Of a DNA stretch of 64,000 nucleotides, positions 11,101-24,400 are shown piece by piece. Source of the stretch: Lycorma delicatula (lineage: Eukaryota > Arthropoda > Insecta > Hemiptera > Fulgoridae). Position numbers and translations under genes: made by a program. The DNA lies in the NCBI RefSeq assembly GCF_047948215.1, contig NC_134467.1:36374520-36438519 (forward strand). The letters run 5' to 3'. Every line of letters starts with the position of its first letter. Within the stretch, counting starts at the first letter, position 1. Under the pieces are notes generated by a model. The model was not told the origin of the DNA and did no database searches. It was given only the letters and a program-made list of their open reading frames with translations.

Positions 11101-14100
11101 GGTACGGAACCTTTCAGTCGAATCTTGAAGCACTTCTGCTAATCCATTTGCTCTGAAATTTTACATACAACTTTGCTCCTGATGACAACACATTTTACCA
11201 ACATTTTCATGTCGCTAAGATCCCTTAAGTTGCTAAGTGAAAAAAATACCACCTGAACTTTTATGCAACCTCGTTTACATGCATATTTTTTAGTAAAAGA
11301 TAACTAAGCATGTTTCATATCTAAAATTTGTGCTCGTAGCGAAATTCTGTATAGTAGCGACCGAAGTTTTTGGAAAATTTATTATTTTTTAACCGGATCC
11401 GAATTTTTAGACGAAAATCGAAAATTTCTCGAAAACGGTCGATCCTAGCGCTCTGAAAATTTTTATCAACCCTCCGGGGCCGTTCAGAAATTAGGGAGGG
11501 TGTGTCAACATAATATCTCGGCAACCACTCATCCGATTTTCACTATTCAAACGGCGTATCTATCAGCAGGTCGAGCACTAATTGTTTAACGCATCGAGTA
11601 CACACTCTTGATCGACCGGATCTTGTTTATCCGGAAATTAAATCGTTTAGTTCTATGTTTTGATTGCACTCGCCCACCGTAAAACGTACCGATACGATCG
11701 TTTGACGTACCGTCAAATCCATTCTGAAATATCGTCTTAATATTATTATTTATCTTTTAGTGCGTTTAATTTAAGAGTGGTGTTCTAAATATTGTTTAAC
11801 ATATGTTTTTTTAAAAGTTTTTAATATTACATAATTTTTGTTACTGTCGGATATGCTTTTCCCAAATACGTAAATAAAAGTGCGCCTAAAATAATATTGA
11901 GGTTAGAAAATCTAATTTATGTATTATTAAGAATAAAATATATCTTCTGATAAATCTGTAAATTTTTCTATGTATTTGGTAGGATTTATATAAATTTAAT
12001 ATGTTTTTGTTCCTGTTACAAAAAATCAATATTATTCCAATAAAAATCAAGACATAAAGAAAGATCACTAAAAAGCTAAATACAGGGTTATCATAAAAGA
12101 ACGGTGCGGTTTCAGTAATTCATAGGAAAATTGTAGGGAAATCTACTTGTTTTATTGGTATCCCTGAAAGCCTCCAACCCAAAAGTTTATCAGCAGTTGT
12201 AACCACAACGTCAGTTCTTGTATTGTTGTTGCGGTGACTTTAGTGAGTTACTATGTTCTCGGATAAAGACAAAGCTAAGTGTATTTTATTGATACCTGAA
12301 TTAAAATCCGTAATTTTAGTTCAACGTGCGTTTCGACGCGAATTCGGAAGAGATCCACCACACAAAAATAACATTACACGTTGGTTCAAACGATTCGAAG
12401 AAACCGGATCGGTTAAGAAATAGAAATCAACCGGCAGACCAAGTGTACCAGACGAAACGGTTGAACTAATTAGACGATCGGCAATTAGAAGTCCTGGGAA
12501 GTCCATCCCCCGCCGAAGCGTCGAATTAGGTATTCCAAAATCAACAGTTCACAAAGTTTTACGTAAAAAACTGATATTACACGCTTCCTTTGTTCATAGC
12601 ATTTACATTTTAGTCGTTGAGATGGAGCCGTGGACGCTAGACCAACGCCTGTACGCGTATGACAGTTTTGTGCGAAATGACGAATCCGTAACTGCTGTTC
12701 AGCGAGATTTCCGCCGTCAGTTTAATATCCATCGTAATGCAAGTGTCCCTTCTCGTAACACAATATTGTGACGGGTAAACAACCTTCGAACAAGCTGTTC
12801 AATATTGAAGAAAAAACCACCGGGTCCCCGACGAACTGCTAGCACTCCGGAGAACATTGAACGAGTAAGGGAAGCCGTTGTCAGAAGCCCACGCCGCTCT
12901 ATTCAGAGTCAGCAGCGCTTCAAACGAGCACAAGTACGGTAAGACGAATTCTGCATACAGAACTGCATTTCCATCCTTACAAGATAGCCGTCGTGCAGCA
13001 GTTAAACGAGCAAGATTTCACGCAGCGATTACAATGTTGTCGAAAAATGCTTACCGTTTTTGAAGAAAATGAAAATTTGCTATTGTTAATGAGTGACAAA
13101 GCCCATTTTCATCTGAATGGCTTCAACAAACAGAATTGACGGTATTGGGCAGAAAGAAACCCATATCAGATTCACGAGAGACCACTTCATCGCCCAAAGG
13201 TGACTGTCTGGTGTGCAATAGGAAAGGTCGGTGTTATTGGACCGTATTTTTACGAAGAAAATGACGCTGCCGTAACTGTAACAACTGATCGTTACGTTGC
13301 GATGTTGAATACGTTTTTCATCCCTGAGTTACGAAACCGGGAATCAATTTTCAAAATGTGTTATTCCAGCAGGATGGAGTTACAGCGCACACAGCGAGGG
13401 CAACGATGGCTGTTCTCCGTAACTTGTTTCCGGGACGGATCGTTTCCAGATTCGGCGACATTCCTTGGCCCCCTAGGTCCCCCGACTTGTGTAGTTGTGA
13501 TTTTTTTCTGTGGGGGTTTCTGAAATCGCGTGTGTACGGCAATAAACCGCGTACATTGGAGGACCTAAAGATCGCAATTCGTCATCACGTCACCCAGATT
13601 GATGTAGACATGCTGCAAAGAATTGAGGCCGGTTACCGTGAAAAGCTACAACAATGTACTGCCCAAAATGAACATCACTTGCCGGACATAATTTTTCGTT
13701 CATGGGTAAGTAACAAATGCTTTGATTTAACAAGTGTTTCAGTACCAATAAAAACTTTTTTAAACTAAATATTCAATTTTTTATGATTATTTTAAAAACA
13801 TCCGGTTCCCGTGAATGACTCTGTATTATTAAAATAAATAAATAATTTAGTATTTTCATTACGCATATTACTGTCTTAAATAATTTTTACTTACCCGAAC
13901 AATATTGTGTACTTGAAAACGTTTGTCTTCACGTACGAGATTTTCAAAGTGTCTAGCTTTCTCTATATCCTCTCTTATATATTTTTGTAATCCTGAAATG
14001 CCGTGCAATCTGAATAAAAACCATAATTTTAACGCTCTAAATCTTCTACTTAACGCGATCGTCCAATGTCTTCTATCAACAAATTTTGTATCCAGATAAT

Positions 14101-17100
14101 GTATATATAATGGATCAACTATCATACCCTTTATTAACTTCATTTGATCGTCGACCCATAATAGCGATGCATCAAATACTGTTAAAAGCCATTTATTTGG
14201 GTTCACATTGATTGAATTAACATATTCAATACCTTCCATTAGAGGTCTCATTTCTGGACAAATAAAAGCGTTTCCAGCATACGCAGCATCACAGTGAAAC
14301 CAAAAATAATCAGGTCGTTTTCTAATAACTGGTCCTAGTAGATTTAATCTATCAAATGCTCCTTGTTTTGTCGAACCAAGTATTGCAGAATAGAAAAATG
14401 GTTTTAATCCTTTTTGCTCATCTTCTTCCATCGCCTGAAAAAAAAATGTACATTGAATTTTTAATTTTTTTTAAAATCACAACAGTTAATCATATAATAA
14501 ATTTTGCCAGAGGTGTTTTTTTTGACAGTAAAGATGATTTATATTTACTTCAAAGACAAAAAAATAACGAACAGTGATGGAGAATTCAGTTATCTCTTAT
14601 ATAAAAGAGAATTTCCTGACTGATTCACTGACTCATAATCAACGTACAACCAAAACTATTAAACTATTATAGGTAGAGACTTGAAATTTTCAGGGTATTT
14701 TCGTATCTTTAAATAGGCGTGCACAAAGAAACGATTTGGCGAAATTTAGATTTTGAGGTGTTCAAATCGATAAAAAACTTATTTTCGTGTTAACGGCGCT
14801 ATCTGTTGGACGTAAAAGCAACATACGCTGTACTAAATATTTTACGATTCCATTGCAATGTTTCCGATATGTATGTCCGCTGTAGACTAAAAAACTACTG
14901 AACCTATTTACGCGCGGGAAAGAAGGGAGAAAGGGAAATAGGGAAAAATCGAAAAAGGGAAGAAGGGGAAAACGGGGAAAGGGAAAAGATAAAAAAGAAA
15001 AGAGGAAGGAGAAAAGAGAAATTAGGGGAGATAAAGCGGAAAGGGTAGTAAGGGAAAGAGAAACGGGAAGAGAGAACGAAAAGGGCCATGACCCTCTGAT
15101 CGTGACGGGAAGCGCAAGAAACCATAGAGCACGGACGAAGCCGCGATAGGGATGCTAGATTTGGGATTGTAATAAATTTTTTGTTTATCTTTATTGGCCT
15201 TTTGTATTGAACTATTTTAATTCGTTCATAAAATTGATTGGTCTAACAAATATTGTTCAATTTTCTTATCTTCCTTTTTTTGTTTTCCTTTATTTAAGTT
15301 TTGGGCAACAATTTATTGTTTATATCGTATATTCCTTCAGCATTTTTCATAAAAAAATTGTATTTATCGTTTTATCAGATTTAATGAAAATCTGTATGGC
15401 GATTCAGAAAGTAAGGAACGTTTTGGAATTTTAAAAAAACCAAGTAGAAGAAAAACTTTTTATTATATACATGTGAAAGAGGGACTAAAGTACTACTTTT
15501 CAACATAAGCACCATACAAATTCAGGCACTTATCATAGCGGTGGACAAGCTTTGAAATTCCTGTGTTATAGAATTCTGCCGCCTGCGATCTCAACCACTC
15601 AGTGATGCATACTTGGAACATTTGTGGTAGCCTAGCTTCTGTGAAACAATTTCAAACAATAAAGTCCGTGAAACTTGTGGGAAACATAGAGAAAGCTTAG
15701 TTATTGTGAAACGGCGGTTTTCACGAATCTTTTCGTCAACTTTGGAGACCAGATCGTCAGTCACAATGCTCGGACGTCCACTCTTCTCTTTATCGTGAAC
15801 GTTTGTTCGGCCATTTTTAAACTGAATGCACCACTTCCTGACAGAACTTTCACTCATTACGTTGTTCCCGTACACATCAAACAGTTCCCGATGAATTTCT
15901 ATTGGTTTTAAGTTTTTTCCCGACAAAAAAAACGAATCGCAGACCGCACCTCAAAACTGGCGGGATTTTCGATTGCAGCACACATTTCAAATTTGTATAT
16001 AAAAAACACGGGAAGTGCGGAGATGTTCCCGTTGTCACGGCTGGACGCTGACTGAGGTGCCGAGCACGAGCACAGCAATATATATGAGATTGGCGTGCGC
16101 CTGGCGGCGTCAGGTGGAAACGTTCCTTACGTTCTGAATAGCCCTCGTATTATTTATTTATAAAAAAATAAGGTTGCTATTAAAGCATTGCTAGTGAAGC
16201 TACATCTATATTGTGGGCGAACTCGCGACGGGGTACGCAAGTATATATATATAAGATTGGTTATTATAGTTAATAAGAATATCTGATTATAATTAAACTG
16301 TTATGTTACTAATAAATACATTGTTTTAAACATAGATTTAGGTCTTCGTTGATATTGCATTAAAATAAAGAAGATATTTAGATTTAGAGTTTTAGTATAC
16401 GACTGATTTTAATTCCAACTTCATAAATAAAAATTTATTAAGAAAATCTGCTTATCAGATACAATAAAAAACAGTATTATAACGGTTTTTTTTTTTCAAA
16501 AAGGACGCAACCTAAGATTAAGAAGGTAGAATTCACACATAGGTAAATGTTATTTCTCTCTACATGTCAGTTGGCAATACTGTACTCAAGGTTAGCAGTT
16601 TGTAACAGTGAAATATCCTTCTTATGCATTAGTGCTATACCATTATAAATTCATCTCTATCGTGCTATGTCGTTTTCCAAGGACGAACGTGTGTTTATTA
16701 TTGTGAATTATGGCGCTTATAAATCTTACGAACGAGTAAAAGACAAGTTTCGCATAAAATTTCCCAATTCTTTTGTTCCTAATAAATCGATAATATCGCG
16801 TTTGATTAATAAATTTTGTGAGATCGGGAGTATGTATAATCGGAAAAGCACATGTCGACCATCACTGTTGCAGTAAAAGTTTTCGAGGATGAAATTTAGA
16901 GTAAATTGAAATTTTGGATCGTGTTCAGCGACGAGGTATGGTTTCACTCGGTTGGCTATATTAACAGCCAAAACTGCTTAATATAAAACAGTGAAAATCC
17001 TCACGCGTTTCATGGACAACCATTACACAGACGTAACATTGATATTTGTTGTGCGATCTTCCGGCTTCGTGTAACAGGACTTTATTTTTTGACAGCTCTG

Positions 17101-20100
17101 TAGATGGTGTGGTTTATCGCAAACTTGATCGAACATTTATTACCGTGTTAGATTTACACGAATGTGAATTTTAGTTCCAGCAGGAAACGCAACGTTTCAT
17201 TCTGCTAATAAAACGCTGAATATGTTACGGTAGGTGTTTGACCATCGTTTATATCAAAAGGGTTGTGACCTCCAAGATCCCCGGTTCATACACCAGCAGA
17301 CGTTTTTCTTTACAGGTATTTACGGCAGGTTATCTCTAAAGTAAAGACCGTTTCATTGTAAAATATATATTCTGAAAACTTTAAAAAAATGTTTACTTCT
17401 CTTATACTACTTCTGTTTGTAATCGCCACATGAATTAAGACATTTATCGTAGCGATATACCAGTTTCAATATACCCTCGTTGTATTGTTCTCTCACTAGT
17501 CCATTTAGCCACTGATTAACAGCGCTTTTAAGTTCATCGTTACCCGTGAATTGCTTACCGCTCAAAACTTTCAATTTCCCTAAAAAATGGTAATCAGAAG
17601 AACCTAAGTCTGAACTGTATGGTGGGTAATCGTAAATTTCCCATCCAAATGTTTTCAGTAAATGACGTATCAGACCCGCAACATGGGACGTGCATTATCG
17701 TGCAGCAGGATGATTCTGTCGATCAGCCGCCCACATTGTCGATTTTGAATGGCGTGCCGTAAGTTATGTAGTATTTTATAGTAGGCTTCTGCATTTATAG
17801 TCGTTCCACGCGGCATGAAATCAATTAGCAGTATGCGAAACCGATCCCAAAAGACTGTGGCCATCAGTTTGCGTCCAAATGTCTGTGGCTTGACCTTTGT
17901 TGGTCTGGTTGGTGATTGAGGATAACAACGGTTTCTCTCTTGAGTGTAATACGAAATCCATGTTTTTATCGCCGGTAACAACTGAATTATAGAATTCTAT
18001 CTATATATCTTCTTTTTCTTAGTAGCGCATCAAAAATTCCAAAGCAGATCTCATTCATATTTTTTTCTGACGTTCTGTTAAGACGTGCAACACCCAACGT
18101 GTACAAACCTTTCTGAAGCCTAAATGGTCGTGAACAATGCGACCGACAACTCTTGAAACATCAGGAATAAGAAGGGCCAAGTCGGAAATCGTTGAGCGAC
18201 GATCTTTTCTGATTTCATCATTGACGGTTTTCAACAAGTCCTCGGTGATTATCGAGGGCCTCCCAGAACTTTCTTCATCGTGCCCATTAATTCTGTTATT
18301 TTTTAATCTTTCACACCGTTTTCGGACATTTCTTTTATTCATTACATTATCACCGTGCACAGCAATAGACTGCCTATGAATCAGGTACCTTATCATTTTG
18401 TGGTTTAAAAAGCGTATGACCACGTATTTTACAGCCGGCGGCAGCACCGATTTTCCTATTCATTTTACGACATAATAATTCGCACGTAATCAAAGATACT
18501 ACAACCCGAAAACTTGCAGACAACAATACAGTGTGTACAGTATTACCGTGGCCATGAACGACACAGGTTCGCCAACCGTAAGTAGAGAAATTTCCCAGCA
18601 ATCTTTACTTTAGAGATATTCCTCGTACAAAGTCTAGCTTTTAAAAAAAATCCTCATAAATTTGACGAATTGAAGGATAACATTGAAAATGAGATTTCAA
18701 ATATTACTGAGAAAACATTACGAAAAGTAGCTGTAAATGTTATGAGATGTGTATGAACCAGCATCGGGATCACAGGAAATCATTTTGAACATCAATATTT
18801 TATTAAAACTAATATTTTCCTGATAATTCAGGTCCTCAAGCAAAGGGGTTGCGTTTTTTGAAACACCCATTATAAAATATAAATTTTGAAGCAGTTCCTA
18901 TGTAAGCCATTTGAAGACAAACAGATTAAATAAATAAAATTTTATTTAAAATTAGCTGTACCCGCCACGCTTTGCTGTGGCACATTGTGGTTGCATGGAT
19001 GAGAAATGAGAAATAAAACAAAGCATACGTTTCATAGAAGTTTAATTTTGCAATACTTGTGGATATGCAATATTTTTTGTTTTTCCACTGCCTGCGTAGA
19101 TATAAAGGCTATCTGGTTTGCCGACTCGGGAACACGCACATACAGTTGTCCATGTGAGAAGCAATCCGCATCTAAATCTAAACCACACAATTCTAAAGAT
19201 TGACCTTGAGCTTTATTGATTGTGATTGCAAATGCCAATCGAATTGGGAATTGCAAACTTTTAAATTGAAATGGTGTATCGGTCGGGAGCATGGGTATTC
19301 GAGGAATGAGAACATCTTCAACTTTAAAAGGCCCCGTTAAAATCGTTGCTAGAATCAATCTAATGAGGAATATTTTCCCAGTTCCTCCTGGCGCATCCAA
19401 GAAAAAGGTCCCCCCAACTCCGTCATTTATCATTTGCATTATGCGATCATAAATGCCTTTCTGTTCACGCGTTAATTTGGGAATGTTTGATTGGACATAT
19501 GACTGAAGATCACCGATGTTGTAACTCTGTTCACGGCGTAAATCCACATCAAAAGCTCGGGTGGGTGCTGGCATTCCCAATTGACTAAGAACTTTATTTG
19601 CATTAGCTAAGCATTTGTCTTCAATATTTATCAATGCTTCGTTGTAAATGCCTTCTGTAAATTCAGACAAAAGTGAATATTTAACCTAACAAAGGATTTT
19701 TTTGGTCATTATGTTGGGATATTATTTTCTGTGTATTGTGTATTTAGTTACTTCGACTTTTTTTGTTTGCGTTAGTCTTAAGTCTATCTGGGCTATCAGA
19801 AAGTTGGGTGTTTTAATTTATTTACTGTAAGTCATCCTTCTTGGTGGCTTTTCTTTTTGGTGATTTTTTTTTTTTTTTTTTATAAAATACAGATGTTTTA
19901 GCTGTTAAATATAATTCAAAGAAATTTGTTACTTAATCAGTTGTGATTTTGTTTACATTGGCAATGGCCATACGGGCTCTTTGTGATTGGTCGTTGTGTT
20001 CGACAGCGGCCATCTTGCTTTGATCTGATTGGTTTTCCTTTGTGTACATTTCCAAATTAAAAATGTACAAATTAAAAATAGATAGATAGATTTATTAAAA

Positions 20101-21447
20101 ATAGATGAAAACAATCTTTGATGCGGGTTATATATCGTGCAAAAATTTGAGCTCAATCAGTGCAGTACATTTTGAGTTTTTGAAGCATACACAAACGAAC
20201 GTAACATTTTTATATATATATATAGATTTATAAAAGTAAAATATTTTTTATTGAAATACCTTATCTAACACTTCAGGTTCAAGATATCCCTCATTGTTTA
20301 CTGGCAAGATTCTTAACTTAACCAAATTTAATTTTGCTGCTTTTTCAACGCAAGAATGAGATTCAGTACTGCAATACGCGACCAGTTTTGGTAATAATTT
20401 GACTTTGTCTTCATCTTTAAAATGGAATTCATCTTTTAAGGCTTCTAATGCATTATACCTTGCAGCCAACAATACCACCATAATGGCATCACTAGCTGAA
20501 CCCTGTAATCATAAATAAATAAATTAAAAACATTGTACAATAAAACTTGTTAATTCGATATTTTATGTTTTGAATTCAAAAACAGGTTACAGCTTAATTC
20601 AGATGTCCTCTACTTATGATACATTGTTAAATAAAATTTTATATGATGAGATATCTGATTCTACGAGAAAGATAAATAAAAAGAAAGAAAATTCCTTCCA
20701 GCACGCCGGCAAGCGGAGGTAGATTTCACCAGGGCAAAATAGGGGTAAGCGAACTCGGATTGTAGAAGCTCATATCAAACATTACTTTCCTTGTTTTATG
20801 GACACAATGTTTTCTCATTAGACTATAAGCTATTGCTAAATTTATCAAGACTTTCTTATGTTTTTTCCTGAATTGCTTGATAACACCTACTAAAGGATTT
20901 GTGGGAGATTCTAGGTTTGTCTCTTTGTATTCATAAAAAAAGACAGTGTTTTCAGAAATTTTTATTTAAAAACATGTATAAGTGTAACAACAGTGATGTT
21001 GACAAGATGAACTTTCTGTTGGGAAGACTTTTCAAGCTCACATTGAATAGTGCACTTTGCCCGTGTCCTAAGGTATTTCTGCTGGTTTACCTTGACCTGC
21101 AGAAGACGAGCCCCCCTCTGACGACTGGGGCTGGAATTGTCTTTATCTTCATCCTCACGTACCCTTACCCCAAATATTGACTCATACGTTTGGAGTTTTT
21201 TCACTATTGGTAACTTTTCTTTTTATGTCTAGCTATATTTACACACTTTCACATTAAGCAAAGATAAGACACAGAAAAATCACACTTCTTGGCAATAAAA
21301 TATGTCACTTGCAAAAATTAAAATATACACTGTACTAAGTCACAGCAGTTTAAATACGTTCACTTCAAATTCACTCAATACGACAATGGTTTCATATGTA
21401 AACAAGTTTCACATGTTTAGACTATGGGAAGCCTCTTCTTACAATTC

Positions 21448-21499
<52 letters not shown>

Positions 21500-24400
21500 A
21501 TAACCGATGCTTGACTGTGCATGGCGCACAGTCACGCATCAGTTAGGTCCACAAAGATATGGCATCCTTGTGGATTGCATATGTTATGCAGCTTTGCGTC
21601 TAAATTTGAATTGCCAAGAAGTGGCGTTTTGTAGCTAAAATTAATAGGGGATACTGGTCCAGAAAATGTTTCTGGGCCTTTTCAAGGCCATGATTAAAGT
21701 TTTCTATGAAATAAAAGAGCCAAAAAAAAATGAATATAATAGAATAGTTGGAAGCAGGATAATAATCTAATTCTACACTTTGTCACATTCAAGAATATGG
21801 TACACGGTTTTTAATCACAACTACGCAGAATTAAAAAAAAACCTACCTTCCATCAGCATGCCGGGGTCAACACTGCGGGAACAACAGTGCTCTCTCTCTT
21901 CTTTGCAGTCTCGCGTGCAGCTTCCTATGTGCGCATGTGCACAACAGCCAAACACCACGCTGATAGAACTATGAAGCGCACAGTTCCATACAAAGATTTT
22001 TGTATTGTTTTCATAAACTGGGAGATGGCTACTGACATTAAGCTTAAATATTATATATTATACAAATATAAAGAAAGTATTAAAGAAAAAAGGACTCACG
22101 TTAAATGTTATTGATAATATCAATTGGAAATAAGGGGTGCTGCAGTTTTACAGTGCCTATACACGAGCCACCACTGTTGTCAAGAAACATTCGGGCAATG
22201 ATAAAGAGATGTTATGATTGGAAGTTGTTACTTCTATGAAATATCAATATACTTCATTGTTTTACCACATGAAACCAACAATCATTTTTAATTCAATTTT
22301 TGTTTAATCGTTTATATATTTTTTTTCTGGTGCTGAGACAGTTTTTATCTTAATTCTTTAATCTTTTTATTATGCGAAAAGGACCTCTTTACACTCTTTC
22401 AGGACTTAACAAATTTTATTTGAGTTCATGTAAATTTTTTTGTTTGCTTTGTAATATTAATTTTAAGTGAGTTTCTAGTGACAGGTTAGGTGTTATATTG
22501 ATTGTAAAATTTAATTTTTTAATATTTAGTTTTTGTCTAATTTAACTGTTTTTTTTTTGTTTTTTTTATTTATTAGAATTTTCTAACACGGAAGTGTTTT
22601 TCACTGTACAAAAAAAAAAAAAAATAGGCTTAAATACGATGATTCATGAGAGAAAAAAGCTAAGTAAGAAATTTATAATTTATTTATTTAGCATATGACA
22701 CCAAAACACAACAGCAATTACAGTCAAAAATTACAAAGATTTAAAAAATTAATATAAGCTACTGATTCTGGAGTCGTCATCAGGAAATCTTCAGGATTCC
22801 CTTCATAAGCTGTCCTAGGGAAAACTTCTGTGATGTGTTTAACAGTTAGATTTTCACTACACTCACAAAGGGGCATCAGTGTTTTACCCCATTTATACAG
22901 GAAATAAGGCCACTACCATGGTGAGTTCGTATTCTGCTTAGCGTTGACCATGATGTACGTGGCAAGTCAAAACCTGGTGGCCTTTGAGTAATACATGGGA
23001 TTGGGTTATTCTGCTTTGTGGTCCATTCTTGATGCCAGGCATCAAGAATTTATAACTTGATGAAAAAAACATTAAATTTTAATACCTTATTAAATCTTAT
23101 TCTTCTCTCTTTTTCTGTTTAGCTTCCAGAACCACCATAAGGTACTACTTCAGAGGATGGGTATGTATGAATGTCTTGTACTGTCTCAGGTCAACCATTC
23201 CTGAGATGTGTGGTTAATTGAAACCCAACCACCAAAGAACATCGGTATCCATGATCTAGTATTCAGATCCGAGTAAAAGTAACTGCCTTTACTAGGATTT
23301 GAACTTTAGTACTTAACTTCAAAATCAGCTGATTTGCGATTATGAGTTCACTAGTAGATCAGCCTGTTGGGTTAAATTGTATATGTCTTAATTTATTTTT
23401 AATAACTATAGTAATTTTTTTATTGTAGAAAATTATATACATACAGAAATAGCTTCCCATATTTTTTCTTGTTTACTGTAATGTATATATTTAATAATTA
23501 ATTTCATTGTTGAGTTTATTCAAATTATCCTCGTACTGACGAGATGGAATTTTGCTGTAGATACCATGGCACTCACAATATTTTTTAATGTATGCCCTTT
23601 TTTAATGTTTCTAGTTCTTCTTTTCAATATCGAGCCCATTTCCTCAAAGATTTATCTCATGTTTTTATTGCGTAGATAGAAAATAACAGATCATTATGAG
23701 AAATGTTTATTTCACATTTAACTGTTGTGGTTTTTTAACACACTTTAACAACATAAGCACAATCCATATTGTACCATTGTAACTGAATGGTAAAACAACA
23801 GCTATAATGATTTCTTCATTCTCTCCTATCAACAATGATAAACTATATGCAGTGTTGCCAAATTACCCAGTTTACTGTTACAAAATTTATTTGTTTAACA
23901 ATTAAAATGTAATTTAGCTTTAGTTTGTTTTTTTCAGAATAGTTGTTGAGAGTTTCTCTTAAGTAATGAATACTAATTAAAAATATTTTAAAATGATAAT
24001 TTAAAATAAAAATTTTAAGATATAACTCTACCTCTAAAGCACCACTGCCGTTTTTTGATGTACATAGAAACTTTTCTGGTAATCCAAAAGCTTTAGCTAT
24101 AAAAAAAAAAGAAAAACTTACGTATAATATTGGAAAAATTAGGTACCACAATAGGTATCGCAATTTTATGGTAACTAAAAAAGAAAATAGGAAACGTAAT
24201 AGTAACAGTCTGTTTTGGGCTTAGTATAGCTGGATATACTGTATTCAGCTTTCTATAACATGAAAGTAATCAAAAATGAGAAATTCACCATGAAAATATT
24301 TGTAGAAGCAAGGTATGTTTATCATGCCAATATATCTGTTCTTAGAATATTATCAAAATTTACAGCAAATAAAATGTATTTAAATATTTATAATGTTATA

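Noticed and set aside
20962..21204. 80-codon minus-strand frame
   Set aside because: No family resemblance, no splice context fitting the decarboxylase, and length within chance expectation.
23843..24163. 106-codon minus-strand frame taken as a gene
   Set aside because: Only its central 65 bases are real: they are exon 3 of the decarboxylase; the rest is intron.
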